Source: Clostridiales bacterium (GTDB taxonomy: Bacteria > Bacillota_A > Clostridia > Lachnospirales > Bianqueaceae). Taken from it: 6,905 nucleotides of DNA. Shown one piece after another: positions 1 to 6,206 of this stretch; position 1 is the stretch's first letter, and each line of letters begins with the position of its first letter. The translations under genes and the position numbers were made by a program. Under the pieces are notes generated by a model. That model was given only the letters and a program-made list of their open reading frames with translations. It was not told where the DNA came from and searched no databases. The stretch covers positions 1 through 6,905 of the forward strand of contig JAHZBS010000125.1 in the NCBI GenBank assembly GCA_019423265.1, read 5' to 3'.

Positions 1-8
1 TCAACGGC

Positions 9-533
9 ATGAATTTTTTTGTGATTCGAGATGAGAAGAAGGCGGCGCTTCCCGCCGTGCAGACGCCGAAAGTGCCGGAGCCGGTACAGGCTCCACTACA
101 ATCCCAGAGCTTTCCGGTCGTATCGGAGAAACCTCTGGACGACTGGTTTTCCCAGGACCAGATAGCGCCGCCCCGGGCGGAGGTGGACAACGGTGAGGCG
201 CAGGTCCGCTCACGCCGGTACGATCCCGAGGCGCATCGGCTGGCGCGCCAGAGAATATACGCTTCCAGAGGGATGCGAAGCCGCCGTTATGGCAGGGATG
301 TGGCGGCAGACGAGGGCAAACGCGGGCCGCGCCTGTGCAGTGTAAATCAGATTGTCGGCGTCGCGGTGATTCTGTTTGGAATCTACTGTTGCAAAGAGCT
401 AGGGCCCTCCAACAGTCAAGATTTGTTGGCACAGATCCAGCGAAATGTAACAGTCAACTGGACATGGGAGGATATTGCGTCCCTGTGGAAAGAGACAGAT
501 TTCGTCGCGGCTTGGAAGAGTTTATGGCCGTGA
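9..533 (+). CDS. Hypothetical proline/arginine-rich single-pass membrane protein, possibly 5'-partial
   Basis: I do not recognise this 174-residue protein. The N-terminal third is proline- and glutamine-rich and looks disordered (about residues 12-58). Residues 66-108 are strongly basic with many arginines. One short hydrophobic segment follows (about 114-128, ending in two cysteines), then a tryptophan-containing tail of about 45 residues ending in LWP. By the positive-inside rule the basic half would be cytoplasmic and the tail outside. The reading frame stays open to the window edge, so the ATG at 9 is only the first visible start and no Shine-Dalgarno can be judged. The layout resembles the N-terminal part of clostridial membrane-anchored M23 or SpoIVFA-like proteins often found near this locus, but no peptidase domain follows before the next promoter. 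That comparison is inference and weak. Codon choice looks genuine. Confidence 0.6.
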   Translation: MNFFVIRDEKKAALPAVQTPKVPEPVQAPLQSQSFPVVSEKPLDDWFSQDQIAPPRAEVDNGEAQVRSRRYDPEAHRLARQRIYASRGMRSRRYGRDVAADEGKRGPRLCSVNQIVGVAVILFGIYCCKELGPSNSQDLLAQIQRNVTVNWTWEDIASLWKETDFVAAWKSLWP

Positions 534-560
534 TCGGTCCACGTATACCGCTGTGTTCTG

Positions 561-589
561 TTGACGGCAAAAGTAGATTGTGTTATGAT
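561..589 (+). promoter_or_regulatory. Sigma-A-type promoter for the radical SAM / DUF2344 / RNase G unit
   Basis: TTGACG at 561-566 and TATGAT at 584-589 are separated by exactly 17 bases. A TG dinucleotide at 581-582 gives an extended -10. Transcription should start near 596, leaving a 5' leader of about 50 bases before the ATG at 648. It lies just after the stop of the preceding gene, so the radical SAM gene can be transcribed independently. Confidence 0.75.
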
Positions 590-600
590 ACTCGATAGGC

Positions 601-621
601 GGAAGTAGCAAGAGAACTTCC
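601..621 (+). promoter_or_regulatory. Small 5'-UTR stem-loop
   Basis: GGAAGT at 601-606 pairs perfectly with ACTTCC at 616-621 around a 9-base loop. It sits within a few bases of the predicted transcript start and just upstream of the Shine-Dalgarno at 624-631. It has no U-tract, so it is not a terminator. A role in stabilising the 5' end or spacing the ribosome site is inference; a six-pair stem can occur by chance. Confidence 0.35.
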
Positions 622-623
622 AA

Positions 624-631
624 GAGAGGAG
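624..631 (+). promoter_or_regulatory. Ribosome binding site with unusually long spacing
   Basis: GAGAGGAG is the only purine-rich Shine-Dalgarno candidate ahead of the radical SAM gene, yet 16 bases separate it from the ATG at 648, about twice the usual distance. No upstream in-frame start is possible because a TAG stop lies at 636-638, and the N-terminus from 648 fits the family well, so the start stands. Confidence 0.55.
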
Positions 632-647
632 ATATTAGACACATACT

Positions 648-2528
648 ATGCGCAAAGTAGCCTTGAGCGATGAGATACTGAGAAAAGTGGAGAAGCCCGC
701 CCGCTATGTGGGAGGGGAAGTCAATATTGTCATGAAGGACCCGGAGCAGGTGGAGATTCACTTCGCATTTTCATTTCCCGATGTCTACGAGGTGGGAATG
801 TCCCATCTAGGAATGCAGGTCTTATATCATGAATTTAACAGGCGACAGGATGTCTACTGTGAAAGGGTATTCGCCCCGTGGACGGATATGGAGGAGCAGA
901 TGCGCCAGAATCATATTCCGCTGTACTCCCTGGAGTCCTATGCCCCTCTCTCCGATTTCGATTTTGTCGGATTTACCTTGCAGTATGAGATGTCCTTTAC
1001 CAATATTCTCAATATGCTGGATTTAGGAGGAATCCCTTTAGAGTCCAAGGATCGGGATGAGCGCTTTCCCCTCATATGCGCCGGGGGCCCGACGGCCTAT
1101 AACCCAGAACCGCTGGCACCCTTTATGGACTTTTTTTACTTAGGCGAGGGGGAGGCCGTCTTCCACCGGATATTTGATGCCTATCGTCTCCACAAGCGCA
1201 GGGGGGCGTCGAAACAGGAATTTTTGGAGAGCATTGCTGGGATTCCCGGAATTTATATCCCCAGCTTTTACGACGTGCAGTATCATGACGAGCCGGCCGC
1301 GGGCTGCCGGCATACAGGCACGATTGCTTCCATCACGGCGGTGAATGCGAAGGCGCCCGCCAAAATCCAGAAAGCGCTGGTCTCCTCCATGGATGAGGTG
1401 GAATACCCCACCAAACCTTTGGTCCCGTATCTTCAGACCGTTCACGACCGAGGCGTTGTCGAAATCTTTCGCGGCTGCATTCGGGGCTGTCGTTTCTGTC
1501 AGGCCGGGATGGTCTACCGGCCGGTTCGAATGCGCAGTAAAGAGAAAATTTTGGAGCTGGCGGATGCAATTTTAGCCAATACCGGCTACGACGAACTATC
1601 CTTAACCTCGCTGAGTTCCAATGACTATCCTGACCTGTATGCGTTGGTTGAGGAGATCCACCGCAGACATCCCCATGTCAATGTGTCCCTTCCCTCCCTC
1701 CGCGTGGACGCTTTTTCCCTTTCTCTGATGGAGGAATTGGCCCAGGGAAAGAAGAGCGGCCTCACCTTTGCGCCGGAGGCGGGAACGCAGCGGCTCCGAA
1801 ATGTAATTAACAAAGGGTTAGATGAGGATGAGATTTTGAACGGAGTGTCCCTTGCCTTCTCCGGGGGCTGGGATAAGGTCAAATTATATTTTATGTTAGG
1901 TCTGCCGACGGAGACGGAGGATGATGTGGAGGGGATCGCCAGCCTTTCCAGCCGCGTATTAAACGCTTATTTTGGGACGCCAAAGGATGTCCGCTCCAAG
2001 GACGTGCGCATTACGGTGAGCACCTCATTTTTTGTGCCGAAGGCTTTTACGCCCTTTCAGTGGAGCCGGCAGTCCAGCTATGAGGAGTACATGGACAAGC
2101 AGCAATTTTTACAGGGAAAGATTAAGAGCCGCAAGATTCAATATAACTGTCACGATGCATTCTTAAGCACCTTAGAGGGACTTATGGCGCGCGGCGACAG
2201 GAGGACGGCCGCTCTGATCCGCCGCGCGTTTGAGAAGGGGTGCCGCTTCGATAGCTGGTCGGATATGTTCTTAGAAGACGCATGGCGGGAAGCCATCGAA
2301 GAATGTGGGATTGAACTGGAGTACTATAACCAGCGGGAGCGGGCCAGGGATGAGATTTTGCCTTGGGATCACATTGACATCGGTGTAACCAAGCAATTTC
2401 TATACCGGCAGTATGAAGAGGCCCAGAGGGAACACGTTACGCCGCACTGCCGGCAGTCCTGTTCGGGATGCGGCGTGATGCGCCTGGCGGAGACTGGCGT
2501 CTGCTATGAAGAGAGGGGGGACGTGTAG
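648..2528 (+). CDS. TIGR03960-type radical SAM protein with N-terminal B12-binding-like region
   Basis: Uncharacterised radical SAM enzyme of 626 residues, the family usually paired with or fused to the DUF2344 protein encoded next. Residues 1-250 form an N-terminal Rossmann-like region of the kind annotated as B12-binding; it keeps the family stretch around GMSHLG and GGPTAYNPEPLA but has no canonical DxHxxG cobalamin motif. The radical SAM core (about 260-480) carries CX3CX2C as Cys277, Cys281 and Cys284, ligands for the 4Fe-4S cluster that cleaves S-adenosylmethionine. Further core motifs are LTSLSSNDYP, the FAPEAGTQRLR segment and KLYFMLGLPTETEDD, reminiscent of MiaB/RimO-like enzymes. 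The C-terminus has a second CX3CX2C (Cys601, Cys605, Cys608) plus Cys619, possibly an auxiliary cluster site. The start at 648 gives the family N-terminus MRKVALSDEIL. The next gene begins one base after the stop. The substrate is unknown. Confidence 0.93.
   Translation: MRKVALSDEILRKVEKPARYVGGEVNIVMKDPEQVEIHFAFSFPDVYEVGMSHLGMQVLYHEFNRRQDVYCERVFAPWTDMEEQMRQNHIPLYSLESYAPLSDFDFVGFTLQYEMSFTNILNMLDLGGIPLESKDRDERFPLICAGGPTAYNPEPLAPFMDFFYLGEGEAVFHRIFDAYRLHKRRGASKQEFLESIAGIPGIYIPSFYDVQYHDEPAAGCRHTGTIASITAVNAKAPAKIQKALVSSMDEVEYPTKPLVPYLQTVHDRGVVEIFRGCIRGCRFCQAGMVYRPVRMRSKEKILELADAILANTGYDELSLTSLSSNDYPDLYALVEEIHRRHPHVNVSLPSLRVDAFSLSLMEELAQGKKSGLTFAPEAGTQRLRNVINKGLDEDEILNGVSLAFSGGWDKVKLYFMLGLPTETEDDVEGIASLSSRVLNAYFGTPKDVRSKDVRITVSTSFFVPKAFTPFQWSRQSSYEEYMDKQQFLQGKIKSRKIQYNCHDAFLSTLEGLMARGDRRTAALIRRAFEKGCRFDSWSDMFLEDAWREAIEECGIELEYYNQRERARDEILPWDHIDIGVTKQFLYRQYEEAQREHVTPHCRQSCSGCGVMRLAETGVCYEERGDV
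2511..2520 (+). promoter_or_regulatory. Ribosome binding site that fixes the DUF2344 gene start
   Basis: GAGAGGGGGG lies inside the last codons of the radical SAM gene and ends 9 bases before the ATG at 2530. It supports that start over the in-frame ATG at 2506, which would add eight residues not expected in the family and would place this site inside the coding region. Confidence 0.65.
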
Positions 2529-2529
2529 A

Positions 2530-3222
2530 ATGAAATATCGGATTCAATTCTCCAAGACCGGCCGCCTAAAATTTATCGGGCATCTGGATCTGCTGCGGAC
2601 CTTTCAGCGCGTCCTCAATCGCGCTCAGATTCCGCTGGCCTATTCTCAGGGCTTTAACCCCCATCCCCTTCTGTCCTTCGCTCACCCTCTGGCCCTCGGG
2701 TCAACCGGGCTTCGGGAGTATATGGAGATGCAGCTTGAGAGGGAGATGGCGGAGGAAGAGATCCTGGCGCGATTAAACGCTAATTTTCCCGAACACCTCC
2801 ACGCCTCGCGGTGCGAGAGGATTCCGGAGGGGACGCCCGCCGCCATGGCGCAGGTCTGCGCAGCGAGATATACCATTGAGCTGCCGCAGGTTGCGGGCAT
2901 CGATTGGGCGTCTCAAATGGCAGAGCTGTTCTCCCAGGACGCGATATTCGTGGAAAAGCTGGGGAAAAAACATGGGCGCAAGCAGATGGTTTCCCTGGAC
3001 ATCAAGCCCCTCATTGAATCCTGGGCCGTCTCCCAGGATGGAAAGATGGAGCTTTTGTGCGTTTGCGGCAGCGAACAGAATCTAAAGCCGGATCTGTTGG
3101 TTCACCGCCTCATGGAAGAAGCGGGGCATCCTGAGCTAGCGTTTACGGAGGCCATCGAGAGAGAAGAACTCTACCGGAAGGAGGAGGGGCGGCTGCTGCC
3201 GTTTCTACCGTTTACACCATGA
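2530..3222 (+). CDS. DUF2344 / TIGR03936 radical SAM-linked protein
   Basis: A 230-residue protein of the DUF2344 (PF10105, radical SAM-linked) family, which accompanies TIGR03960 radical SAM proteins as a neighbour or fusion. The N-terminus shows the family hallmark: FSKTGRLKFIGHLDLLRTF (about residues 7-25), then YSQGFNPHPLLSFAHPLALG (about 38-57) and a following SxGLREYM stretch. The middle and C-terminal parts are less conserved and end in a leucine-rich, basic-acidic tail. There are no cysteine clusters, signal peptide or membrane segments, so it is probably cytosolic. The ATG at 2530 is preferred because of the good ribosome site and the clean family start at MKYRIQFSKTG. It starts one base after the upstream stop and overlaps the downstream RNase gene in ATGA, so all three should be translationally coupled. 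Biochemical function is unknown; acting as substrate-binding partner of the radical SAM enzyme is inference from the frequent fusions. Confidence 0.9.
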   Translation: MKYRIQFSKTGRLKFIGHLDLLRTFQRVLNRAQIPLAYSQGFNPHPLLSFAHPLALGSTGLREYMEMQLEREMAEEEILARLNANFPEHLHASRCERIPEGTPAAMAQVCAARYTIELPQVAGIDWASQMAELFSQDAIFVEKLGKKHGRKQMVSLDIKPLIESWAVSQDGKMELLCVCGSEQNLKPDLLVHRLMEEAGHPELAFTEAIEREELYRKEEGRLLPFLPFTP

Positions 3223-4439
3223 GCCAGAGTGAATCGATGTATACCATCACGGTCCAGGCCCGTAGCGAGACGCTATCCGTCGGCCTCCTGGAGCAGGGGC
3301 GTCTGATTGAATATGAAGTCTTTCCGCGCCACAGCCTTCCGGTGATCGATCGGGTTTGCATCGGCAAGGTTAAGGAAGTATCCCTGACTCTCCACGCCGC
3401 ATTTTTGGACTGTGGCGCAGAGAAATCTGGCTTTTTGCCCTTGCGCGATGGCCGCAAGCTTGCCTGTGGCGATGAACTGTTAGTTCAGATCGTAAAGGAA
3501 GGGACGCGGGATAAGGGATATCTGCTGACAGAAAAAATATCCCTGTCTGGCAAATATCTTGTGCTGACGCCCTTCGACAAGCGAATTAGTCTGTCGTCCA
3601 AAATTCAGGATCCGGATGAGCGCGCCCGCCTGCGCCGGCTGGCTTCCCGCCTTCCCAATTTGGAGCAGACGGGGTATATTCTTCGAACGGACGCGCAGGG
3701 GCAACCGGATGTGGAGATCCAGCGGGAAGCCAGCGATCTGGTGGAGCGATGGGAGATCATCCAAAAAAGAGCGCCTTACGCCCCCAGCGGAAGTGTCTTG
3801 TACCAGCCCATGCCGCCTGTATTGACGTACATCAAGAATCTTCCCACGGGGTCGATTCAGAAGATTGTGGTGGATGACCCAGCGTATTACCGCCAGCTGA
3901 GAGATGCGCTGCAGACGAGCTATCCCGCACTGACGGAGATTGTCTCTCGCCATGATCAGGGGCGATTTGGAATCCAGGAATTCTATAAATTGACCTCCCA
4001 GCTACAGCGGGCGCTCGCCAAGAGAGTCCCTCTGTCGAAGGGCGGATTTCTCGTCATTGAGCAGACGGAGGCGATGGCGGTCATTGACGTGAACAGCGGC
4101 AGTCCCGCCGGGCGTATGGATTTTGAGGAGCTAGCGTATTCCACCAACTGTGCCGCGGCGGAAGAGATTGCCCACCAGATCCGGCTCCGCAACCTCTCAG
4201 GGATTATTGTCGTCGATTTTATCGATATGAAGAGCGATGAACACAAAACGGCGCTGCTGGAGCTGCTGCGCAGGGCTACACGCTCCGATCCGCGCAGGAC
4301 GGCGATCCATGGGATGACCAGCTTAGGGCTGGTTGAGATCAGCCGTCAAAAGAAAAGCCTTCCCCTGTCCGCCTCCATCCGGTTGGAGGCGAGAGCCTGT
4401 GAGGAATTATCGGAAGATCGCGGTGAAAACTCCGATTAA
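3219..4439 (+). CDS. rng: RNase E/G family endoribonuclease, short form without zinc-link
   Basis: Single-strand-specific endoribonuclease of the RNase G/E family, acting in rRNA maturation and mRNA decay (family knowledge); 406 residues. An S1-like RNA-binding region lies at about 46-110 (IGKVKEV, AFLDCG, SGFLPL). The catalytic DNase I-like region lies at about 270-380. The two metal-binding aspartates are visible as Asp290 in VIDVNSG and Asp333 in IIVVDFIDM, 43 residues apart as for Asp303/Asp346 of E. coli RNase E. The protein ends about 30 residues after LGLVEISRQK. It therefore lacks the CPxC zinc-link and the small domain found in E. coli RNase E and G, which is about 489 residues in RNase G. 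Whether this short form is normal in its clade I cannot verify. The start at 3219 overlaps the upstream stop in ATGA; ATG 3237 is an alternative six codons in. Neither has a strong ribosome site, so coupling is likely. Confidence 0.92.
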   Translation: MSQSESMYTITVQARSETLSVGLLEQGRLIEYEVFPRHSLPVIDRVCIGKVKEVSLTLHAAFLDCGAEKSGFLPLRDGRKLACGDELLVQIVKEGTRDKGYLLTEKISLSGKYLVLTPFDKRISLSSKIQDPDERARLRRLASRLPNLEQTGYILRTDAQGQPDVEIQREASDLVERWEIIQKRAPYAPSGSVLYQPMPPVLTYIKNLPTGSIQKIVVDDPAYYRQLRDALQTSYPALTEIVSRHDQGRFGIQEFYKLTSQLQRALAKRVPLSKGGFLVIEQTEAMAVIDVNSGSPAGRMDFEELAYSTNCAAAEEIAHQIRLRNLSGIIVVDFIDMKSDEHKTALLELLRRATRSDPRRTAIHGMTSLGLVEISRQKKSLPLSASIRLEARACEELSEDRGENSD

Positions 4440-4442
4440 GGC

Positions 4443-4471
4443 TTGCTTTCTGCCATCAACTCTCGTATAAT
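4443..4471 (+). promoter_or_regulatory. Sigma-A-type promoter for the ThuA-ATPase cassette
   Basis: A perfect TATAAT at 4466-4471 lies 17 bases after TTGCTT (4443-4448), a -35 that matches the consensus only in its first three positions. It begins four bases after the RNase stop, in a 77-base gap. Transcription should begin near 4478, about 40 bases before the ThuA ATG. I see no terminator between the RNase gene and this promoter, so read-through is possible. Confidence 0.65.
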
Positions 4472-4516
4472 ACAGATGTAAATACTTAAATAGATAAGTC
4501 AAGGAGGGTATACACA

Positions 4517-5254
4517 ATGATTCGAGTTACAATTTGGAATGAGTACGTCCATGAACCCATGGAGGAATCGATCCGCGAAGTCCATCCACAGGGGATCCAT
4601 GGAACCTTAGCCTCGTTTTTAGGTCAATATCCGGAGTTGCAGGTGACGACGGCCACATTGGACATGCCAGAATGCGGCTTACCCGACGAAGTATTGGACA
4701 ATACGGATGTTCTTATGTGGTGGGGCCATATCGCCCACGACAAGGTGCCGGATGAGCTGGCCGCCAAGATACAGCGGCGTGTGTTGATGGGGATGGGATT
4801 CATCGGTCTTCACTCAGCCCACATGTCGAAGCCTCTTCGCCTTCTCTGGGGAACGTCCGGCGCACTGCAGTGGCGGGATCACGAGTTCTGCCGCATGTGG
4901 AACGTGAATCCGGGGCATCCTATTGCGGAAGGGATTCCGTCTAATTTCGACCTGGGCATTGAAGAGATGTACGGCGAGTACTTTGACATCCCGAAGCCGG
5001 ATGACGTCGTCTTTATCAGCTGGTTCCGCAGCGGAGAGGTATTCCGGTCCGGGTGTACGTGGACGCGGGGAGCCGGCAAGATCTTCTATTTGCAGCCGGG
5101 CCATGAGTCCAACAACGCCTACTACAATGAAAACATCCGAAAGATTCTCTACAACGCTGTTCGGTGGGCGGCTCCCAGCAGGATTCTGCCGGAGATTGTC
5201 GAGTGCCCGTTTGCGGAGCATTCCCCGGAATCAAAATACCAGGATGCTGAGTGA
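4517..5254 (+). CDS. ThuA-like protein (trehalose-utilization family, GATase-1-like fold)
   Basis: A 245-residue protein of the ThuA family (PF06283), which adopts a class I glutamine amidotransferase-like fold and is linked to sugar catabolism in bacteria such as Sinorhizobium (family knowledge). Visible motifs are MIRVTIWNEY at the N-terminus, VLMWWGHIAHD (65-75), GFIGLHSAH (94-102), the NPGHPIAEGI stretch (131-140), EEMYGEYFDIP (149-159) and GKIFYLQPGHE (187-197). At the nucleophile elbow, where amidotransferases carry cysteine, this protein reads GLHSAH, so glutaminase activity is unlikely. It has no signal peptide or membrane segment. The start is firm: AAGGAGGG at 4501-4508 lies 8 bases upstream, with its own promoter further up. 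It overlaps the following ATPase by 11 bases. No sugar dehydrogenase or transporter is visible nearby, so a trehalose role should not be assumed. Confidence 0.88.
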   Translation: MIRVTIWNEYVHEPMEESIREVHPQGIHGTLASFLGQYPELQVTTATLDMPECGLPDEVLDNTDVLMWWGHIAHDKVPDELAAKIQRRVLMGMGFIGLHSAHMSKPLRLLWGTSGALQWRDHEFCRMWNVNPGHPIAEGIPSNFDLGIEEMYGEYFDIPKPDDVVFISWFRSGEVFRSGCTWTRGAGKIFYLQPGHESNNAYYNENIRKILYNAVRWAAPSRILPEIVECPFAEHSPESKYQDAE

Positions 5255-6014
5255 TCTGTATATAAGCGGTCTCCGCCTCGACCGGCAGCGGTTGGGTGAA
5301 GCGGAGGACCGCTATTTTTTATCGATCCCCGCGATTCAGAATCTGGAAACGCTGGATTTTCACAGCAGGATCACCTTTTTCGTAGGTGAGAATGGAACGG
5401 GGAAATCGACCCTCTTAGAGGCGATTGCTGTAAAATATGGCTTCAATCCGGAAGGGGGCTCCCCCAATTTTTCTTTTTCTACAAGGGAAACCCATTCGCC
5501 CCTGCATCAATGTCTCGTTCTGTCAAAAGGAATCCGGCGCCCCCAAAATGGTTTTTTTCTGCGGGCGGAGAGTTTTTACAATGTGGCTTCCGAGGTAGAC
5601 CGCCTGGCGGAGGCCGCTCCCGGAGGAGATGAGTTTTTAGAAGGCTACGGCGGCCATCTCCACGAAAAAAGCCATGGGGAGAGCTTTCTGTCCCTTGTCA
5701 TGAACCGTTTCAATGGAAGAGGACTCTATATTCTGGATGAGCCGGAGGCCGCGCTATCCCCCTCCCGTCAGATGTCGCTTTTAAAGCTGATCTATGATTT
5801 AAGTACACAGGGAGCCCAGTTTATCATCGCAACGCATTCGCCCATCCTAATGGCGCTGCCTGGAGCGGAGCTATATGCCCTTGAACAGCATTCGATCCGC
5901 CTTGTCTCCTATGAGGAGACAGAGCATTATACGGTGATGCGGCAATTTCTCAATCATCCGGAGGGTATGCTGCGGGAGCTAGGGATTGAGCCCAGGCAAG
6001 ATCCCAGGGAATAA
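5244..6014 (+). CDS. ABC-type AAA family ATPase (COG3910-like)
   Basis: A 256-residue soluble ATPase with a full ABC-ATPase motif set. Walker A is GENGTGKST (48-56, Lys54). A signature-like SHGES sits at 143-147. Walker B is LYILDEPEAALSP (161-173, Asp165 and Glu166) and the H-loop is ATHSP (196-200, His198). Only about 86 residues separate Walker A from the signature, too few for the long coiled-coil arms of Rad50 or SMC proteins. It matches the compact bacterial family with conserved RRPxxGFFLRAESFYN and a C-terminal TEHY...FLNHPE segment, which is of unknown function and sometimes annotated simply as AAA ATPase or predicted transporter ATPase. No transmembrane partner is visible. The ATG at 5244 is chosen because the family N-terminus begins just there; the frame is open further upstream inside thuA. 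The ribosome site is weak (CGGAA at 5226-5230), so translation probably depends on coupling to the ThuA gene. No clear terminator follows. Confidence 0.9.
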   Translation: MLSDLYISGLRLDRQRLGEAEDRYFLSIPAIQNLETLDFHSRITFFVGENGTGKSTLLEAIAVKYGFNPEGGSPNFSFSTRETHSPLHQCLVLSKGIRRPQNGFFLRAESFYNVASEVDRLAEAAPGGDEFLEGYGGHLHEKSHGESFLSLVMNRFNGRGLYILDEPEAALSPSRQMSLLKLIYDLSTQGAQFIIATHSPILMALPGAELYALEQHSIRLVSYEETEHYTVMRQFLNHPEGMLRELGIEPRQDPRE

Positions 6015-6045
6015 TGGGGAATTTCCAAAAAAACGCGGAAATAAA

Positions 6046-6074
6046 TTGACATCCCTCTCAAACTATGGTATCAT
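6046..6074 (+). promoter_or_regulatory. Strong sigma-A-type promoter of the rplU-prp-rpmA operon
   Basis: A perfect TTGACA at 6046-6051 and TATCAT at 6069-6074 are 17 bases apart, with an extended -10 TGG at 6066-6068. The predicted start near 6079-6082 coincides with the first strand of the leader's closing stem, leaving about 125 untranslated bases before rplU. Confidence 0.85.
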
Positions 6075-6080
6075 TTGAAT

Positions 6081-6198
6081 GTTGCCGCACGAAGAGGTTT
6101 AAATTATGGCAAGGGCATAGCTATCTGTGACGCTCCGGAGTGGAGAGTAGCATGTGCTTCCATATACCATATTCGGCGAGTCTTATGAGAAGGAGGTG
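6081..6198 (+). ncRNA. Ribosomal protein L21 leader (structured 5' UTR of rplU)
   Basis: Cis-regulatory leader of the L21 type, known upstream of rplU in Firmicutes and thought to allow feedback control by a ribosomal protein. I identify it from position and from structure drawn by eye. A closing stem joins 6082-6087 (TTGCCG) to 6174-6179 (CGGCGA). Inside it, a long imperfect arm pairs 6106-6124 with 6147-6163: ATGG with CCAT, AAG with CTT, GCAT with ATGT (one G-U pair), and GCTAT with GTAGC (one G-U pair), with two bulges and a G-G mismatch. The arm is capped by a CGCT-CCGG-AGTG hairpin at 6131-6142. The unpaired GAAGAGGTTTAAA stretch and the purine-rich GAGAAGGAGGTG end fit leaders of this kind as I remember them. 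The Shine-Dalgarno AAGGAGGTG (6190-6198) lies just outside the closing stem. A match to Rfam RF00559 would confirm it. Confidence 0.75.
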
Positions 6199-6206
6199 CC
6201 TGGAAG

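Noticed and set aside
1..432. Long open frame on the - strand opposite the first gene (143 residues, open at the window edge)
   Set aside because: Its product is dominated by Pro, Arg and Ser with scattered Cys, typical of an antisense shadow of a GC-biased gene. The + strand frame has a sensible membrane segment and codon use.
335..598. Second + strand frame spanning the end of the first gene and the promoter region
   Set aside because: It overlaps a better gene in another frame, has no ribosome site, and runs through the promoter at 561-589; no recognisable protein features.
2506..2529. Earlier ATG for the DUF2344 protein at 2506
   Set aside because: It would add eight residues encoded by the ribosome binding site itself; the ATG at 2530 has correct spacing and the family N-terminus.
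4440..4516. Possible intrinsic terminator between the RNase gene and the ThuA gene
   Set aside because: No GC-rich inverted repeat followed by a T-run could be found; the gap is accounted for by the promoter and ribosome binding site.
4923..5243. N-terminal extension of the ATPase frame inside the ThuA gene
   Set aside because: The extension is Ser/Arg-rich with no family similarity and lies wholly within the well-supported ThuA coding region; family similarity begins at the ATG at 5244.
6021..6042. Possible terminator after the ATPase gene (ATTTCC...GGAAAT)
   Set aside because: The stem is only six pairs and AT-rich with a 10-base loop, and no T-run follows; the promoter -35 begins four bases later.
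6117..6124. Palindrome ATAGCTAT as an operator site
   Set aside because: It lies inside the transcribed leader and its bases are explained by pairing in the long arm of the RNA structure.
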